Positions 11,254 to 20,677 of a stretch of DNA of 64,000 nucleotides are shown piece by piece. The stretch is from CAVXGU01 sp963761615. Lineage in GTDB: Bacteria > Acidobacteriota > Vicinamibacteria > Vicinamibacterales > CAVVIG01. The notes beneath the pieces are model-generated. The model searched no databases, had not been told where the DNA came from, and saw nothing but the letters and a program-made list of their open reading frames with translations. Positions within the stretch are counted from its first letter, which is position 1. Every line of letters starts with the position of its first letter. The stretch is from NCBI GenBank assembly GCA_963761615.1, contig CAVXGU010000003.1:248001-312000 (forward strand), in the 5' to 3' direction. The position numbers were made by a program, and so were the translations under genes.

Positions 11254-13276
11254 CTAGGGCGGATCGCCCGGCGCCGTTTCGCCGCGATACGCGCGACGAC
11301 GCACCCAGCGTTCGAACCATTCGAGCTCGACATTCCCCTTGAACAGCTGGTGGCGCAGTTCGATCCACTGGTGCTGATCGCGCGGCGCGATGTAGAGATG
11401 CGTCGGCACGCCGTTTGCCTGCAGCGCCCGGTACATCTCCTCGCCCTGGGGATACGGCACGCGCGCGTCGTTCTCGCCGAAGAGGAAGATCGTCGGCGTC
11501 GTCACGCGGGCCGCGTCCTTGACCGGCGACTGATCCCAGTACGTCGACGTCGGCGCATTCGGCTGCCAGGGCGTGCCGCCGAACCAGAGCGCGCGATCGA
11601 CGCGCGTGTCGGTTTGCGCGAACATCGAGATCCAGTCCGAGGCGCCGGCCGCCGACGAGGCGGCCTTGAAGCGATCGGTGAACGTGATCAGTTTGTTCAC
11701 CAGGTGGCCCCCGGCGCTGTGGCCCATCACGGCCATCCGGTCGCCGTCCGCCAGGCCGCGATCCACGAGCGCGTCCACCCCGGCCATGACGTCGAGGTGG
11801 GCGTGCGTGAAGTAGCCGCCGACCATGTCCCGCAGGAACGCGTCGCCGTATCCCGTGCTGCCGCGGTAGTTCGGCCGCAGCACCAGGTAGCCGCGCGCCG
11901 TCAGCACCTGGATGTAGTCCATCCAGCCCCAGAAGCCGAAGCCGTCGGACTCCGCCGGCCCGCCGTGCAGCTGGACGACGAGCGGATAGCGCCGGCCGGC
12001 GACGTAGCCGAGCGGATAGAAGAGCAATCCCTCGATCGGGACGCCGTCCGGGCCGCGCCACTCGACGCGCTCCTGGCGGGGCAGCCGGAAGTCGACCGCG
12101 AGGCGATCGTAGACGTGCGTCGCGAGCACCGGCCGGGCGCCTGGCTCGAGCCCCATCGTGTAGACATCCCCGTAGCGCGTGGGCTCGTCGAGCTGAAACA
12201 CCATGCGCCCCGCCGACGGGACGATCGCCCACTCGTCGGGCGCCGGGGGCGCCGGAATCGTGTGGCGGCCGTCGGTGAGCTGCACGGGCCGGCTCGTACC
12301 CGGGTCCAGACGGAAGATCTCGGTGTGCACGCCCATGTTCGCGACGAGGAAGATCGTCCGCCCGTCGGCATCCCACGCCGCGCGCTGCACCTCGTACGGA
12401 AATCCCGGCGCGATCTCGCGCGGCGTCCCGCCGGACACCGGCACGACGAACGCCCGCCCCTGGTAGTACGGCTCGAGGCGCGCGTTCGCGTCGGCGACGA
12501 AGAGCACCTGGCGGTCGTCGGGCGAGAGCGACGGACCGACTTCCTCGATCGCGTTGTCGGTCACGCGGCTCGCGCGCCCGCCGTCGGCGTCGCTCACCCA
12601 CAGCTCGGTCTCGTCGCTGTCGTCGGCGAGCGGGGTCGGGACGCGCGCCTGCAGCAGGCGCGCGCCGTCGCGCGACAGGCTGTACGACGCCACCGAGAAG
12701 TCGCCGCCGGTGAGACGCCGCTCCGCGCCGTCCGCAATCGCCGCGATCCACAGGTGCTGCTGCCGGTAGTCCTCGTCCAGCGCGAAGACGTCGTTCCTGG
12801 CACGCTGCCGCTCCTGTTCGGCCCGGGAGGGTGGATCGGTCGACAGGAAGTACGCGGACGCGCCGTCGGCCGACCACGCGGGCCACGAGGCCGCGGCGGC
12901 GTGCGCGGTGACGATCCGCACCTCACCGCCCGTTGCGGGCACCACCGCGAGCTGGCCGGCGCGGACGAACAGGATCGTGCGGCCATCGGGTGACCACCGG
13001 GGGCTGACGTCGGGGGCGTCGCCGGAGGTGAGCTGGAGCGCCGGCGCGCCAGCGCGCTGGACCCAGAGGTGCGGCACGCGCCGGTTCGCCTTCCAGTCGG
13101 TCATGTTCAACTGGTAGGCGACCGACGTGCCATCGGGCGAGAGCTGCGGGTCGACGAGGCGGTCGATCGAGACCAGAATCGACCAGCGTCATCGGCCGCG
13201 GCGCCTGCGCGAACGCATGACGCGCCCCGGCGGCGACGACGAGCACGAGCAAGGCGGCGGTCCGAAAGCGTCCGAT
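11254..13276 (-). CDS. Secreted S9 prolyl oligopeptidase family serine peptidase, frameshifted near its start
   Basis: WD40-like beta-propeller repeats (WSPDGRTILFV, LSPDDRQVLFV) are followed by an alpha/beta-hydrolase domain with the nucleophile in GHSAGG, Asp in ENDARVPYPQG and His in RDQHQW. This is the catalytic triad of S9B/C dipeptidyl-peptidase-like enzymes. An extra base near 13177 inside a GATC separates the signal peptide and MTLVD start of the mature protein from the rest. A perfect Shine-Dalgarno AAGGAGG lies six bases before an in-frame ATC at 13276, which begins a good signal peptide. No ATG fits, so the start is an ATC or a miscalled ATG. An in-frame GTG at 13309 is the alternative. 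Confidence 0.85.
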
Positions 13277-13359
13277 CGAAACCCTCCTTGCAATCGGAAC
13301 GAAACCCACCGATATTATGCGACACGACCGAGGCACCGAGACCGCCGTGCGCCCGCCCC

Positions 13360-13636
13360 CAGGCGAGTCCGACGACGTGGTGCCGTGCGGGCGAGTGTCG
13401 GCACCGGCTGCGGCGGAAGCGGGCCCCTCCGCCGGTGAAGCTGCCTGGCGCCTGCGGCCAGGCGAGTCCGACGACGTGGTGCCGCGCGGGCGAGTGTCGG
13501 CATCGGCTGCGACGGAAGCGGGCCCCGCCGCCGGTGAAGCTGCCTGGCGCCTGCGGCCACGCGAGCCCGAGGACCTGACGATCCGAGGGCGAGTGTCAGC
13601 GTCAGTTCGCGGCGGGGGTGGGGCCCCGCCGCCACA
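13360..13636. repeat. 99-bp tandem repeat (about 2.8 copies) in the divergent intergenic region
   Basis: The 365 bp between the S9 peptidase and the zinc-ribbon gene hold a direct repeat of exact 99-bp period. Equivalent positions are 13361, 13460 and 13559. The first two copies are nearly identical, the third is diverged and ends in a G-rich block containing GGGGGTGGGGCCCC near 13615. The reverse complement of the third copy resembles intergenic sequence at 25859-25950 and, in part, at 35356-35420, so this looks like a locally amplified dispersed element. No gene is supported in it. Confidence 0.8.
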
Positions 13637-13641
13637 AAGAG

Positions 13642-14088
13642 ATGTCCGATCGCAGGTACCGTCAACGGGGTTATCAGGACGAGCCGCGGGACCGGGAGCC
13701 GCGCGGCGACAGAGGCGCGCCGCGCCCGCAGGCGCCGCGCGCGCCCGGACGCCCGCTGCAGGACGCCCGCGGGCCGAAAACGCCGAACCTGATGGCGTCG
13801 CACGAGGTCTTCCGCTGTGCGCGCTGCGGCAATCGCCTCGCCCTGCCGGTCGAAGCGCTGGGGCGCTGCGCGCGCTGCGGCGTCGATCTCCACAGCTGCA
13901 TCCAATGCGCGTCGTTCGACACGAGCGCCCGCTTCGAATGCACGCAACCCATCCCCGCGCGCGTCGCACCGAAGGACGAGCGCAACACCTGCACCTTCTT
14001 CTCTCCCCGCACGACGATCGAGCGGCAGACCGGTACGCCGGCCGCGCCCTCGAACGCCCGCCAAGCGTTCGACGACCTGTTCAAGTGA
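13642..14088 (+). CDS. Small protein with cysteine-rich zinc-ribbon core
   Basis: The 148-residue product has an Arg/Pro-rich, probably disordered first third (residues 1-50). A compact Cys-rich region follows: CARCG, 18 residues later CARCG, then LHSCIQCASFD, and single cysteines in FECTQ and NTCTF. The paired CxxC knuckles suggest a bound zinc. I do not recognise a named function. The start at 13642 begins MSDRRYRQRGY. Its place just upstream of the multiheme cluster may be coincidental, as 161 bp separate it from the next gene. Confidence 0.7.
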   Translation: MSDRRYRQRGYQDEPRDREPRGDRGAPRPQAPRAPGRPLQDARGPKTPNLMASHEVFRCARCGNRLALPVEALGRCARCGVDLHSCIQCASFDTSARFECTQPIPARVAPKDERNTCTFFSPRTTIERQTGTPAAPSNARQAFDDLFK

Positions 14089-14249
14089 CCTCGGTGCACG
14101 CGACCGCTTTGTAACGGAAGCGACGTTCTGGTGGCTGCCGCCGGCTCTCGCCTCGCGAAGGTCGCCGACTCGCCAAGGTCGTCATCCGGGAACGCTTCTT
14201 GCTCCCGGCGGCGAGCCAGCTCCCGCGTCTTCGCTCTGTGCCGCCGATC
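14089..14249. other. Gap before the electron-conduit genes
   Basis: These 161 bases contain no open reading frame with family resemblance and no clear hairpin terminator. A promoter for the cytochrome cluster should lie here, but no convincing -35/-10 pair was found. Confidence 0.4.
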
Positions 14250-15590
14250 ATGCTGACCCAGCCGCCCGCGCCGTCTTCGGCGCTCGCGCTCGTAACGACG
14301 CTACATCTGGGCGTCGCGGTCTTCCATCACCATCGGCGCCGCCCGTACGGCGCCCTCGGCGTCGCCGCGGCCGGGGCGTCAATCGGCATGTCACTTCTTC
14401 CCTGGGTTCTGCCAAGTCTTACCGGCCTCGCGCTCGGCATCGGCATCCACCTCGCCTGGATCGCGGCCTGTGAAAGCCTCATGCCGCCGCGCGCCGCCGC
14501 TGCCGGAAAGCCGGTGCCGGCTTCCGGCCAGGCCGGTGGACCCGCCTCGCGCCCCGCGACTCCCGCGCGCGCGGCGTCCGGCGGCTTCGTCTCGATCCCG
14601 GTTCTCGCGTCGTTCGACGAGACGTCGTCGATCAAGACCATCAGGCTGGCCCGCCCGGACGACTTCGCGTTCGAGGCGGGACAGTTCGTCACCGTGCGCA
14701 TCCGCGCCGATGGACGGGAGCACGCCCGCTGCTACTCGATCAGCTCCGCTCCCGAGGTGCGCGGCTACCTCGAGATCTCCGTCAAGCGCCAGGGCATCGT
14801 CTCGAGCGCCCTCCATGCGACCGCGCGCCCCGGGGCGACGCTGTCGGTCAAGCGGCCGGGCGGGGCGTTCCGCTATCCGTCCGGGGACGACCGGCCGATC
14901 CTGCTGCTGGCCGGCGGCATCGGGATCACGCCCCTCATCAGCATGCTGCGGCACGCCGCCTCCGTCGAGCCGTCGCGGCCGGTGACGCTGCTGTACGGCG
15001 CGCACACGGAAGCCGATTTCGCCTTCGCCGACGAGCTGGCCGGGCTGTCGAGGCGGCATCCCCAGCTCCGCGTCCACCTGGCGGCGGCGCACGACGCGAC
15101 CCGTCCGGACGTCTACCCCGGTCGCATCGACGACGCGTTCATCCGCGCGATGGCGCCCGACCTCGCGCACTCCGTCGTGCTGCTGTGCGGTCCGACGCCG
15201 ATGATCGACGCGCTGACGGCGACGCTCGCCGGTCTCGGGGTGCCCGCCGGCCAGATCCGCCATGAGATCTTCCAGGCCGCCGTCGCCGCGGCGGCCGGCC
15301 TCGGCGGCGAGCACCACGCGGGCGCCGCGCGCGACCACAAGATGACGTGTGCGCGCTCGGGCCGCACGGTGCCGGTGCGGGCGGGACAGACGCTGCTCGA
15401 GGCGGCCGAGGCCGGCGGGGTCGAGATCGATTCGCTGTGCCGGTCGGGAGTCTGCGGCACCTGCCGCGTTCAGGTATGCGACGGCGCCGTCGACTGCCAG
15501 TCCGCGATGCTCGAGCCGGACGACCGCGCCCGCGGCGTCGTCCTCGCGTGCGTCACGAGCGCTGCCTCCGACTGCGTGGTGAGCCTGTGA
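14250..15590 (+). CDS. Membrane-anchored FAD/NAD(P)-binding reductase with 2Fe-2S ferredoxin domain
   Basis: The 446-residue product has, in order: a hydrophobic N-terminus with two likely membrane helices (residues 10-75), an Ala/Pro linker, an FNR-type FAD domain (ARCYSISSAPE), an NAD(P) domain (LLLAGGIGITPLISML and LLCGPTPMIDAL), and a C-terminal plant-type 2Fe-2S domain (CRSGVCGTC plus a distal Cys in VLACVT). It would oxidise NAD(P)H in the cytosol and pass electrons through flavin and 2Fe-2S to a membrane partner. The next gene starts within its stop codon (GTGA). The exact start is uncertain, since several in-frame codons lie upstream. Confidence 0.85.
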   Translation: MLTQPPAPSSALALVTTLHLGVAVFHHHRRRPYGALGVAAAGASIGMSLLPWVLPSLTGLALGIGIHLAWIAACESLMPPRAAAAGKPVPASGQAGGPASRPATPARAASGGFVSIPVLASFDETSSIKTIRLARPDDFAFEAGQFVTVRIRADGREHARCYSISSAPEVRGYLEISVKRQGIVSSALHATARPGATLSVKRPGGAFRYPSGDDRPILLLAGGIGITPLISMLRHAASVEPSRPVTLLYGAHTEADFAFADELAGLSRRHPQLRVHLAAAHDATRPDVYPGRIDDAFIRAMAPDLAHSVVLLCGPTPMIDALTATLAGLGVPAGQIRHEIFQAAVAAAAGLGGEHHAGAARDHKMTCARSGRTVPVRAGQTLLEAAEAGGVEIDSLCRSGVCGTCRVQVCDGAVDCQSAMLEPDDRARGVVLACVTSAASDCVVSL

Positions 15591-16507
15591 ACGGCGCCTC
15601 GGTGGCCCTCCCGCGGGCCGGCGCGGCCGGATCGCGCCTGGGACGGCTCGCCACGAGCGGGCTCGTGTGGGGCTTCGCCGTGTCGGCGGCGCTCGTCGCA
15701 TGGGTCCTGTTCGATCTCGGCGGGCGGGAGTACTACGGGACGCCGCTCGAGGTGCGCGGGTACGCGCCCGCGCAGTGGCTCCGGCCCTCGGGGCCGGTCG
15801 GGCAGAGCCTCGGCGTGATCGGCACGGTCCTGATGCTCGTGCCGTTCGCCTACATGGCGCGCAAGCGGATGCGTCGCCTGCGCGAGGCGGGCCCGCTCAA
15901 GCGATGGCTCGAGGTCCATCTCTTCTGCGGCATCGTCGGCCCGGTGATGATCACGCTGCACACGTCGTTCAAGTTCAACGGCATCGTCTCGGCCGCCTAC
16001 TGGTCGATGGTGATCGTGGTGCTTTCCGGCTTCGCCGGCCACCATCTCTACACGAGAATCCCGCGGTCGGTCCGGGGCAACGAGCTGACGCGAGCCGAGC
16101 TCAACGACGCGGCGGCGGCGCTGAAGGAGGAGCTCGCGCGGGCGATCGACTCCGCGGACGCGCTCGCCCGAATCGACACGTTCGAGCGGGCCGCCGTGCC
16201 CGCGCGTCCCCAGGCGCTGACGTTGGCGGACCTGCTCTTCGGCGAAATCCGGCTCGCGGGCCGGCTTCGCGCGCTCGACCACGAGCTGGCGCGCGCCGGG
16301 CTGCCGCCGTCGCTGCGGCACGAGGCCGTGCGGCTGACGCGGGAGCGGTCCGTGATCCTGCGGCGGGCCGCCTACCTCGATCGCACGCGGAAGCTGTTCA
16401 ACCTGTGGCACGTGTTCCACCTGCCGCTCGTGTATCTGATGCTGGTCATCGTCACGGCCCACATCGCCATCGTGCTGTATCTCGGATATGTGCCGTTCCG
16501 GTGGTAG
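15587..16507 (+). CDS. Polytopic membrane protein, putative b-type cytochrome
   Basis: The 306-residue protein starts with GTG overlapping the reductase stop. It has about five membrane segments. Histidines lie in or near helices: HLFCGIVGPVMITLHTSF (about residues 108-125), FAGHHLYTRI (about 147-156), and WHVFHLPLVYLMLVIVTAHI near the C-terminus. The pattern fits diheme transmembrane electron carriers. A soluble helical insert of about 100 residues separates the two groups. By position it would carry electrons from the reductase across the membrane to the periplasmic multihemes. Heme binding is inferred. Confidence 0.72.
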   Translation: MNGASVALPRAGAAGSRLGRLATSGLVWGFAVSAALVAWVLFDLGGREYYGTPLEVRGYAPAQWLRPSGPVGQSLGVIGTVLMLVPFAYMARKRMRRLREAGPLKRWLEVHLFCGIVGPVMITLHTSFKFNGIVSAAYWSMVIVVLSGFAGHHLYTRIPRSVRGNELTRAELNDAAAALKEELARAIDSADALARIDTFERAAVPARPQALTLADLLFGEIRLAGRLRALDHELARAGLPPSLRHEAVRLTRERSVILRRAAYLDRTRKLFNLWHVFHLPLVYLMLVIVTAHIAIVLYLGYVPFRW

Positions 16508-16513
16508 GCGGTG

Positions 16514-18358
16514 ATGCGGTGGCGACTCTCCGCGCTCGCCGTCCTGGCCGGCTGGCTCGTCCTGGCCGCGGCGGCGCCCGCGGAGGCCCAGCTCGGCGCC
16601 CTGATCTCGCCGGGGCGGCTGGCGAAGGCGCATGCCTCGCTCGAAGGGCTGTCGCACTGCCAGCAGTGCCACGAGCCGGGACAGAAGGTGACGGCGGCGA
16701 AGTGCCTGGCGTGCCACCAGCCGATCGCCGATCGGATCGCGCGCGGCGTCGGCGTGCACCGCAACGTGAAGGATGAGTGTGTGAGCTGCCACGCGGAGCA
16801 CGCCGGCGTCGACGGGGAGCTGCGGCCGTTCGACACGGCCTCGTTCGATCACGCGGCCGTGACGGGGTTCGCGCTGGACGGCAAGCACGCGTCGGTCGCC
16901 GGGACGTGCGAGGCCTGCCACAAGTCCCGGTCCTTCCTCACCCTGAAGCCCGCCTGTGCCTCCTGCCATCAGGACGCCCACCAGGGCCGGCTCGGCGCCG
17001 ACTGCGGGTCGTGCCACACGGTCGACCGCGCCTTCGCCGACGTCGGCGCGCACTTCGATCACAGCAAGGCGGCGTTCAGACTCACCGGGGCGCACCGGAC
17101 CGTGGCCTGCCAGGACTGCCACAAGAAGAACGTGTACAAAGGGATCGCGTTCGCCTCGTGCGCGGACTGTCACCAGGACCCGCACGCGGGCAGCTTCGGC
17201 GCCTCGTGCACGTCCTGTCACACCGACGCGTCGTGGCGGACGACGAAGGTGGATCACGCGCACACCTCGTTCGCCCTCGTCGGCAAGCACGCCGCGCTCG
17301 CCTGCGACGCGTGCCACAAGCAGCCCGCGGTGAAGGTGAAGCTGCAGGCCGATCGCTGCGCGTCGTGCCACGCCGACGTCCATCGGGGCAACTTTCCCCA
17401 GGACTGCAACGCCTGCCACTCGGAGTCGGGCTTCGATCACGCGCCGTTCGATCACTCGACGACGGGCTTCGGGCTCGAGGGCAAGCATGCGGGCGTCGCG
17501 TGCGCGGACTGCCACAAGGGCGTCGTCATCGGCGCCGGGCCGGGCGTCCGGACGGTCGCCGATTTCAGCGGCTTGAAGACGACCTGTGCGAGCTGCCACG
17601 CCGATGTGCACCAGGGACGGCTCGGCGCCGCCTGCGAGACGTGCCACACGTCGGCGACGTTCAACGTGACCAGCTTCACGCATCCGCGTTCGCCTGAGTT
17701 CTTCGCCGGCCAGCACGCCTCGGTGGCGTGCGCCGGCTGCCACGTGCCGGCCACGCCGCCTGCGGCGGGGCGGGCCGGCACGGCCGCGCTCGACCTGACG
17801 TTCCACGATCTGTCCATGGCCTGCGCGAGCTGCCACAAGGACGTGCATCTGGGCCAGGAGGGCGCCGACTGCGGCACGTGCCACACCGTGCAGCAGGCGA
17901 AGTTCGCGGTGTCGGACTTCGCGCACTCGAACACGTCGTTCCCGCTGACGGGGAAGCACGCGGCCGCGGCCTGTGCCGACTGCCACAAGGAAGAGACGGG
18001 CGTCTTTCCAGCCGGACGGGGTTCGGCGATTCGTCTGAAGGGCACGAGCACGGAGTGCCGGTCGTGCCACGCCGACGTTCACCTGGGCCAGCTCGGCGGT
18101 GCCTGTGCGACGTGCCACGCAACCGACACGTTTCACCTCACGTCGTATACGCACCGCGACCGCTCCCTCTCGAGCTTCTTCGTCGGCAGCCATGCGAAGG
18201 CGGCGTGCGAGGCCTGCCACAAGACCGTGACGGGGTCGTTCCCCGGCGGGCGTGGCACCGCCGTCCGGTTCAAGGTCGGCACCGAGTGCGTGAACTGCCA
18301 CGAGGACCAGCACCACGGCGCGCTCGGCACGCGCTGCGGAGACTGCCACCAGCCATGA
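16514..18358 (+). CDS. Secreted 24-heme c-type cytochrome
   Basis: The 614-residue protein has a clear signal peptide ending in AEA. It holds 24 CxxCH heme sites, one per 26 residues. After the first three, sites recur in triplets. One precedes a Lys-rich turn (CxxCHK) and two bracket a conserved CHxDVHxGxxGxxCxxCH block, and FxLxGKHA precedes each triplet, providing distal His ligands. It should act as a periplasmic or surface electron wire. A GTG three bases upstream of the chosen ATG is equally possible. Its stop overlaps the next start (ATGA), implying co-translation with the 30-heme protein. Confidence 0.9.
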   Translation: MRWRLSALAVLAGWLVLAAAAPAEAQLGALISPGRLAKAHASLEGLSHCQQCHEPGQKVTAAKCLACHQPIADRIARGVGVHRNVKDECVSCHAEHAGVDGELRPFDTASFDHAAVTGFALDGKHASVAGTCEACHKSRSFLTLKPACASCHQDAHQGRLGADCGSCHTVDRAFADVGAHFDHSKAAFRLTGAHRTVACQDCHKKNVYKGIAFASCADCHQDPHAGSFGASCTSCHTDASWRTTKVDHAHTSFALVGKHAALACDACHKQPAVKVKLQADRCASCHADVHRGNFPQDCNACHSESGFDHAPFDHSTTGFGLEGKHAGVACADCHKGVVIGAGPGVRTVADFSGLKTTCASCHADVHQGRLGAACETCHTSATFNVTSFTHPRSPEFFAGQHASVACAGCHVPATPPAAGRAGTAALDLTFHDLSMACASCHKDVHLGQEGADCGTCHTVQQAKFAVSDFAHSNTSFPLTGKHAAAACADCHKEETGVFPAGRGSAIRLKGTSTECRSCHADVHLGQLGGACATCHATDTFHLTSYTHRDRSLSSFFVGSHAKAACEACHKTVTGSFPGGRGTAVRFKVGTECVNCHEDQHHGALGTRCGDCHQP

Positions 18359-20661
18359 CGCCGCGCCTTTCGTCGATCGTTTTCGCCACCCTGCTGGTGC
18401 TCGCGACGGCCGCGCAGGCGGCGGCGCAGTTCGACACGCCGAACCGCTCGTTCCACAACGCGACCGCGTTCCGCCTCGAAGGCCAGCACCTCACCGTGGC
18501 GTGCGAGGCCTGCCACCTCAACGGTCAGTACCAGGGCACGCCGACGACCTGCTACGACTGCCACTGGATCCGCCGGAAGGACGACCGCTTCGAGACGCGC
18601 CTCGGCACGCACTGCGAGGAGTGTCATCGCCCGACGTCGTGGACGGCGGTGCAGTGGGATCACGGCGGACAGGCCGGCGTGCCGCTGAGCCCCGTGCACC
18701 GCACGCTCTCCTGCGAGTCCTGCCATCGCACGGCGAGCTTCACGGCGCCGGTCGCGTGCGTCTCGTGCCACCAGCGGGACTACGCTGCCACCACGGAGCC
18801 GAATCACGCCGCCGCGGGGTTTCCCGTCACCTGCGACTCGTGCCACCGGCCGTCCGATTCGACGTGGCAGACCAACGGAGGCGGCGGCTTCAACCACAAC
18901 GCGTACTTCGCCCTGGTCGGCGCGCACGCGACGGTCGCCTGCCAGACCTGCCACGCGAACAACGTGTACGCCGGCACGCCGACGGACTGTGTCGGCTGCC
19001 ACCTGGCCGACTACACCAAGACGCAGAATCCGAACCACGCCGCCGCCGGGTTCCCCACGACCTGCGACGTCTGCCATCGCCCGACCGACACCCAGTGGCA
19101 GACCGGGACGGGGAGCTTCAACCACACGGCGTTCTTCCCCCTCGTCGGCGTGCACGCCACGGTGGCGTGCGCGGCCTGCCACGCCAACAACCGGTACGCC
19201 GGGACGCCGACCGACTGCGTCGGCTGTCATCAGGCCGACTACAACAGGACGCAGAATCCGAATCACGCCGCGGCAGGCTTCCCGACGACCTGCGACCTGT
19301 GCCACCGGCCGACCGACCCCCAGTGGCAGAACGGGAGCACCAGCTTCGATCACAACACCGTGTACCCGCTGGTCGGCGTCCATGCCACGCTGGCCTGCCA
19401 GACCTGCCACGCGAACAACGTGTACGCCGGCACGCCGACGGCGTGCGTCGGCTGCCACCAGACCGACTACAACAAGACGCAAAACCCCAACCACGCCGCC
19501 GCCGGCTTCCCGACGACCTGCGAGATCTGCCACCGGCCGACCGACGCGCAGTGGCAGGGGGCCAGATTCGACCACAACAGCGTCTACCCCCTGGTCGGCG
19601 TGCACGCCACCGTGGCCTGCCAGACCTGCCACGCAAACAACGTGTACGCGGGGACGCCCACGGCCTGTATCGGGTGCCATCAGGCCGACTACAACGGCAC
19701 GAACAATCCGAACCACGCCGCGGCGGGCTTCTCGACGAGCTGCCAGGCCTGCCACCGGCCGGCCGACACGCAGTGGCAGAACGCGAGCTTCGACCACAAC
19801 AGTGTCTTCCCGCTGGTCGGCGTGCACGCGACGGTGGCGTGCACGACGTGCCACGTGAACAACGTCTACGCGGGGACGCCGACCGACTGCGCCGGCTGCC
19901 ACCAGGCCGACTACAACAAGACGCAGAGCCCGAATCACGCCGCGGCGGGATTCCCGACGACGTGCCAGGTGTGCCACCAGCCGACCGACCCGACGTGGCA
20001 GAGCGCGACGTTCAACCACAACTCGTTCTACCCGCTGGTGGGCGTGCACGCGACGGTGGCCTGCCAGACGTGTCACGCGAACAACGTCTACGCGGGGACG
20101 CCGACCAACTGCATCGGCTGTCATCAGACGAACTTCAACCAGGCGCAGAACCCCAATCACGTGGCCGGCGGCTTCTCGACCGCGTGCCAGACGTGCCATC
20201 CCGCGACGGATCCCACGTGGCAGAGCGCCTCGGCCTTCAACCACGGCACGTTCTTCGCCCTGGTCGGACAGCACGCCACGGCGGCCTGCACGGCATGCCA
20301 CGTGAACAACGTGTACGCGGGGACGCCGACCGACTGCGTGGGCTGCCACCTCGCCGACTACAACGGCGCGCAGAACCCCAATCACATCGCCGCCGGGTTC
20401 CCGACCACGTGCTCCACGTGCCACCAGCCGGCCGATGCGTCGTGGACCCAGGGCGTCTTCAACCACACGTACTTCCCGCTCACCGGCAGCCACAACGTCG
20501 CCTGCGCGCGCTGCCACACGACGACGAACAACTTCGCCGTGTTCAGCTGCACCGTCTGCCACTCGCAGTCGGAGACCAACTCCGACCACCACGGCGTCAA
20601 CGGCTACGTGTACGACTCGGTGGCCTGCTACTCGTGCCACCCCAACGGCAGGTCCGGTTAG
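18355..20661 (+). CDS. Secreted 30-heme c-type cytochrome with seven internal repeats
   Basis: The 768-residue protein has a signal peptide (cleavage near AAAQ) and 30 CxxCH sites. Six sites lie in the N-terminal 180 residues. Seven near-identical 74-76-residue modules follow, each with three hemes and the frame LVGVHATVAC, ANNVYAGTPT, NPNHAAAGFPTTC and FNHN. A C-terminal cap with three more sites ends in SVACYSCHPNG. His residues in VHAT, NPNH and FDHN are the likely axial ligands. The regular array suggests a linear heme stack. It lies between the 24-heme cytochrome and the beta-barrel gene, so it could be inserted through or docked on the barrel. Confidence 0.9.
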   Translation: MTPRLSSIVFATLLVLATAAQAAAQFDTPNRSFHNATAFRLEGQHLTVACEACHLNGQYQGTPTTCYDCHWIRRKDDRFETRLGTHCEECHRPTSWTAVQWDHGGQAGVPLSPVHRTLSCESCHRTASFTAPVACVSCHQRDYAATTEPNHAAAGFPVTCDSCHRPSDSTWQTNGGGGFNHNAYFALVGAHATVACQTCHANNVYAGTPTDCVGCHLADYTKTQNPNHAAAGFPTTCDVCHRPTDTQWQTGTGSFNHTAFFPLVGVHATVACAACHANNRYAGTPTDCVGCHQADYNRTQNPNHAAAGFPTTCDLCHRPTDPQWQNGSTSFDHNTVYPLVGVHATLACQTCHANNVYAGTPTACVGCHQTDYNKTQNPNHAAAGFPTTCEICHRPTDAQWQGARFDHNSVYPLVGVHATVACQTCHANNVYAGTPTACIGCHQADYNGTNNPNHAAAGFSTSCQACHRPADTQWQNASFDHNSVFPLVGVHATVACTTCHVNNVYAGTPTDCAGCHQADYNKTQSPNHAAAGFPTTCQVCHQPTDPTWQSATFNHNSFYPLVGVHATVACQTCHANNVYAGTPTNCIGCHQTNFNQAQNPNHVAGGFSTACQTCHPATDPTWQSASAFNHGTFFALVGQHATAACTACHVNNVYAGTPTDCVGCHLADYNGAQNPNHIAAGFPTTCSTCHQPADASWTQGVFNHTYFPLTGSHNVACARCHTTTNNFAVFSCTVCHSQSETNSDHHGVNGYVYDSVACYSCHPNGRSG
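18913..20484 (+). repeat. Seven tandem coding repeats of 222-228 bp within the 30-heme cytochrome gene
   Basis: The codon pair for Leu-Val at the start of each module falls at 18913, 19141, 19369, 19591, 19813, 20035 and 20260, giving periods of 228, 228, 222, 222, 222 and 225 bp. The copies keep long identical DNA stretches, especially around AACAACGTGTACGC. They are therefore recent duplications or are kept alike by recombination. The gap differences are whole codons in the linker after TxWQ. Confidence 0.9.
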
Positions 20662-20677
20662 GGCGGTGGAGCGCTTC

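Noticed and set aside
3654..12993. Very long plus-strand open frames at 3654-5099, 5677-7563, 7478-10579 and 10507-12993
   Set aside because: High-GC codon use leaves antisense frames open. Their Arg/His/Asp-rich products match nothing and lie opposite well-supported respiratory genes.
13317..14114. Plus-strand frame running through the 99-bp repeats (33 codons per unit)
   Set aside because: It has no ribosome site or family features and continues as an out-of-frame shadow of the zinc-ribbon gene. The multiple-of-three period keeps it open by itself.
18913..20484. Regularly spaced repeats that could suggest a CRISPR or satellite array
   Set aside because: The period is about 222-228 bp, always a multiple of three, and the unit encodes a conserved triheme module.
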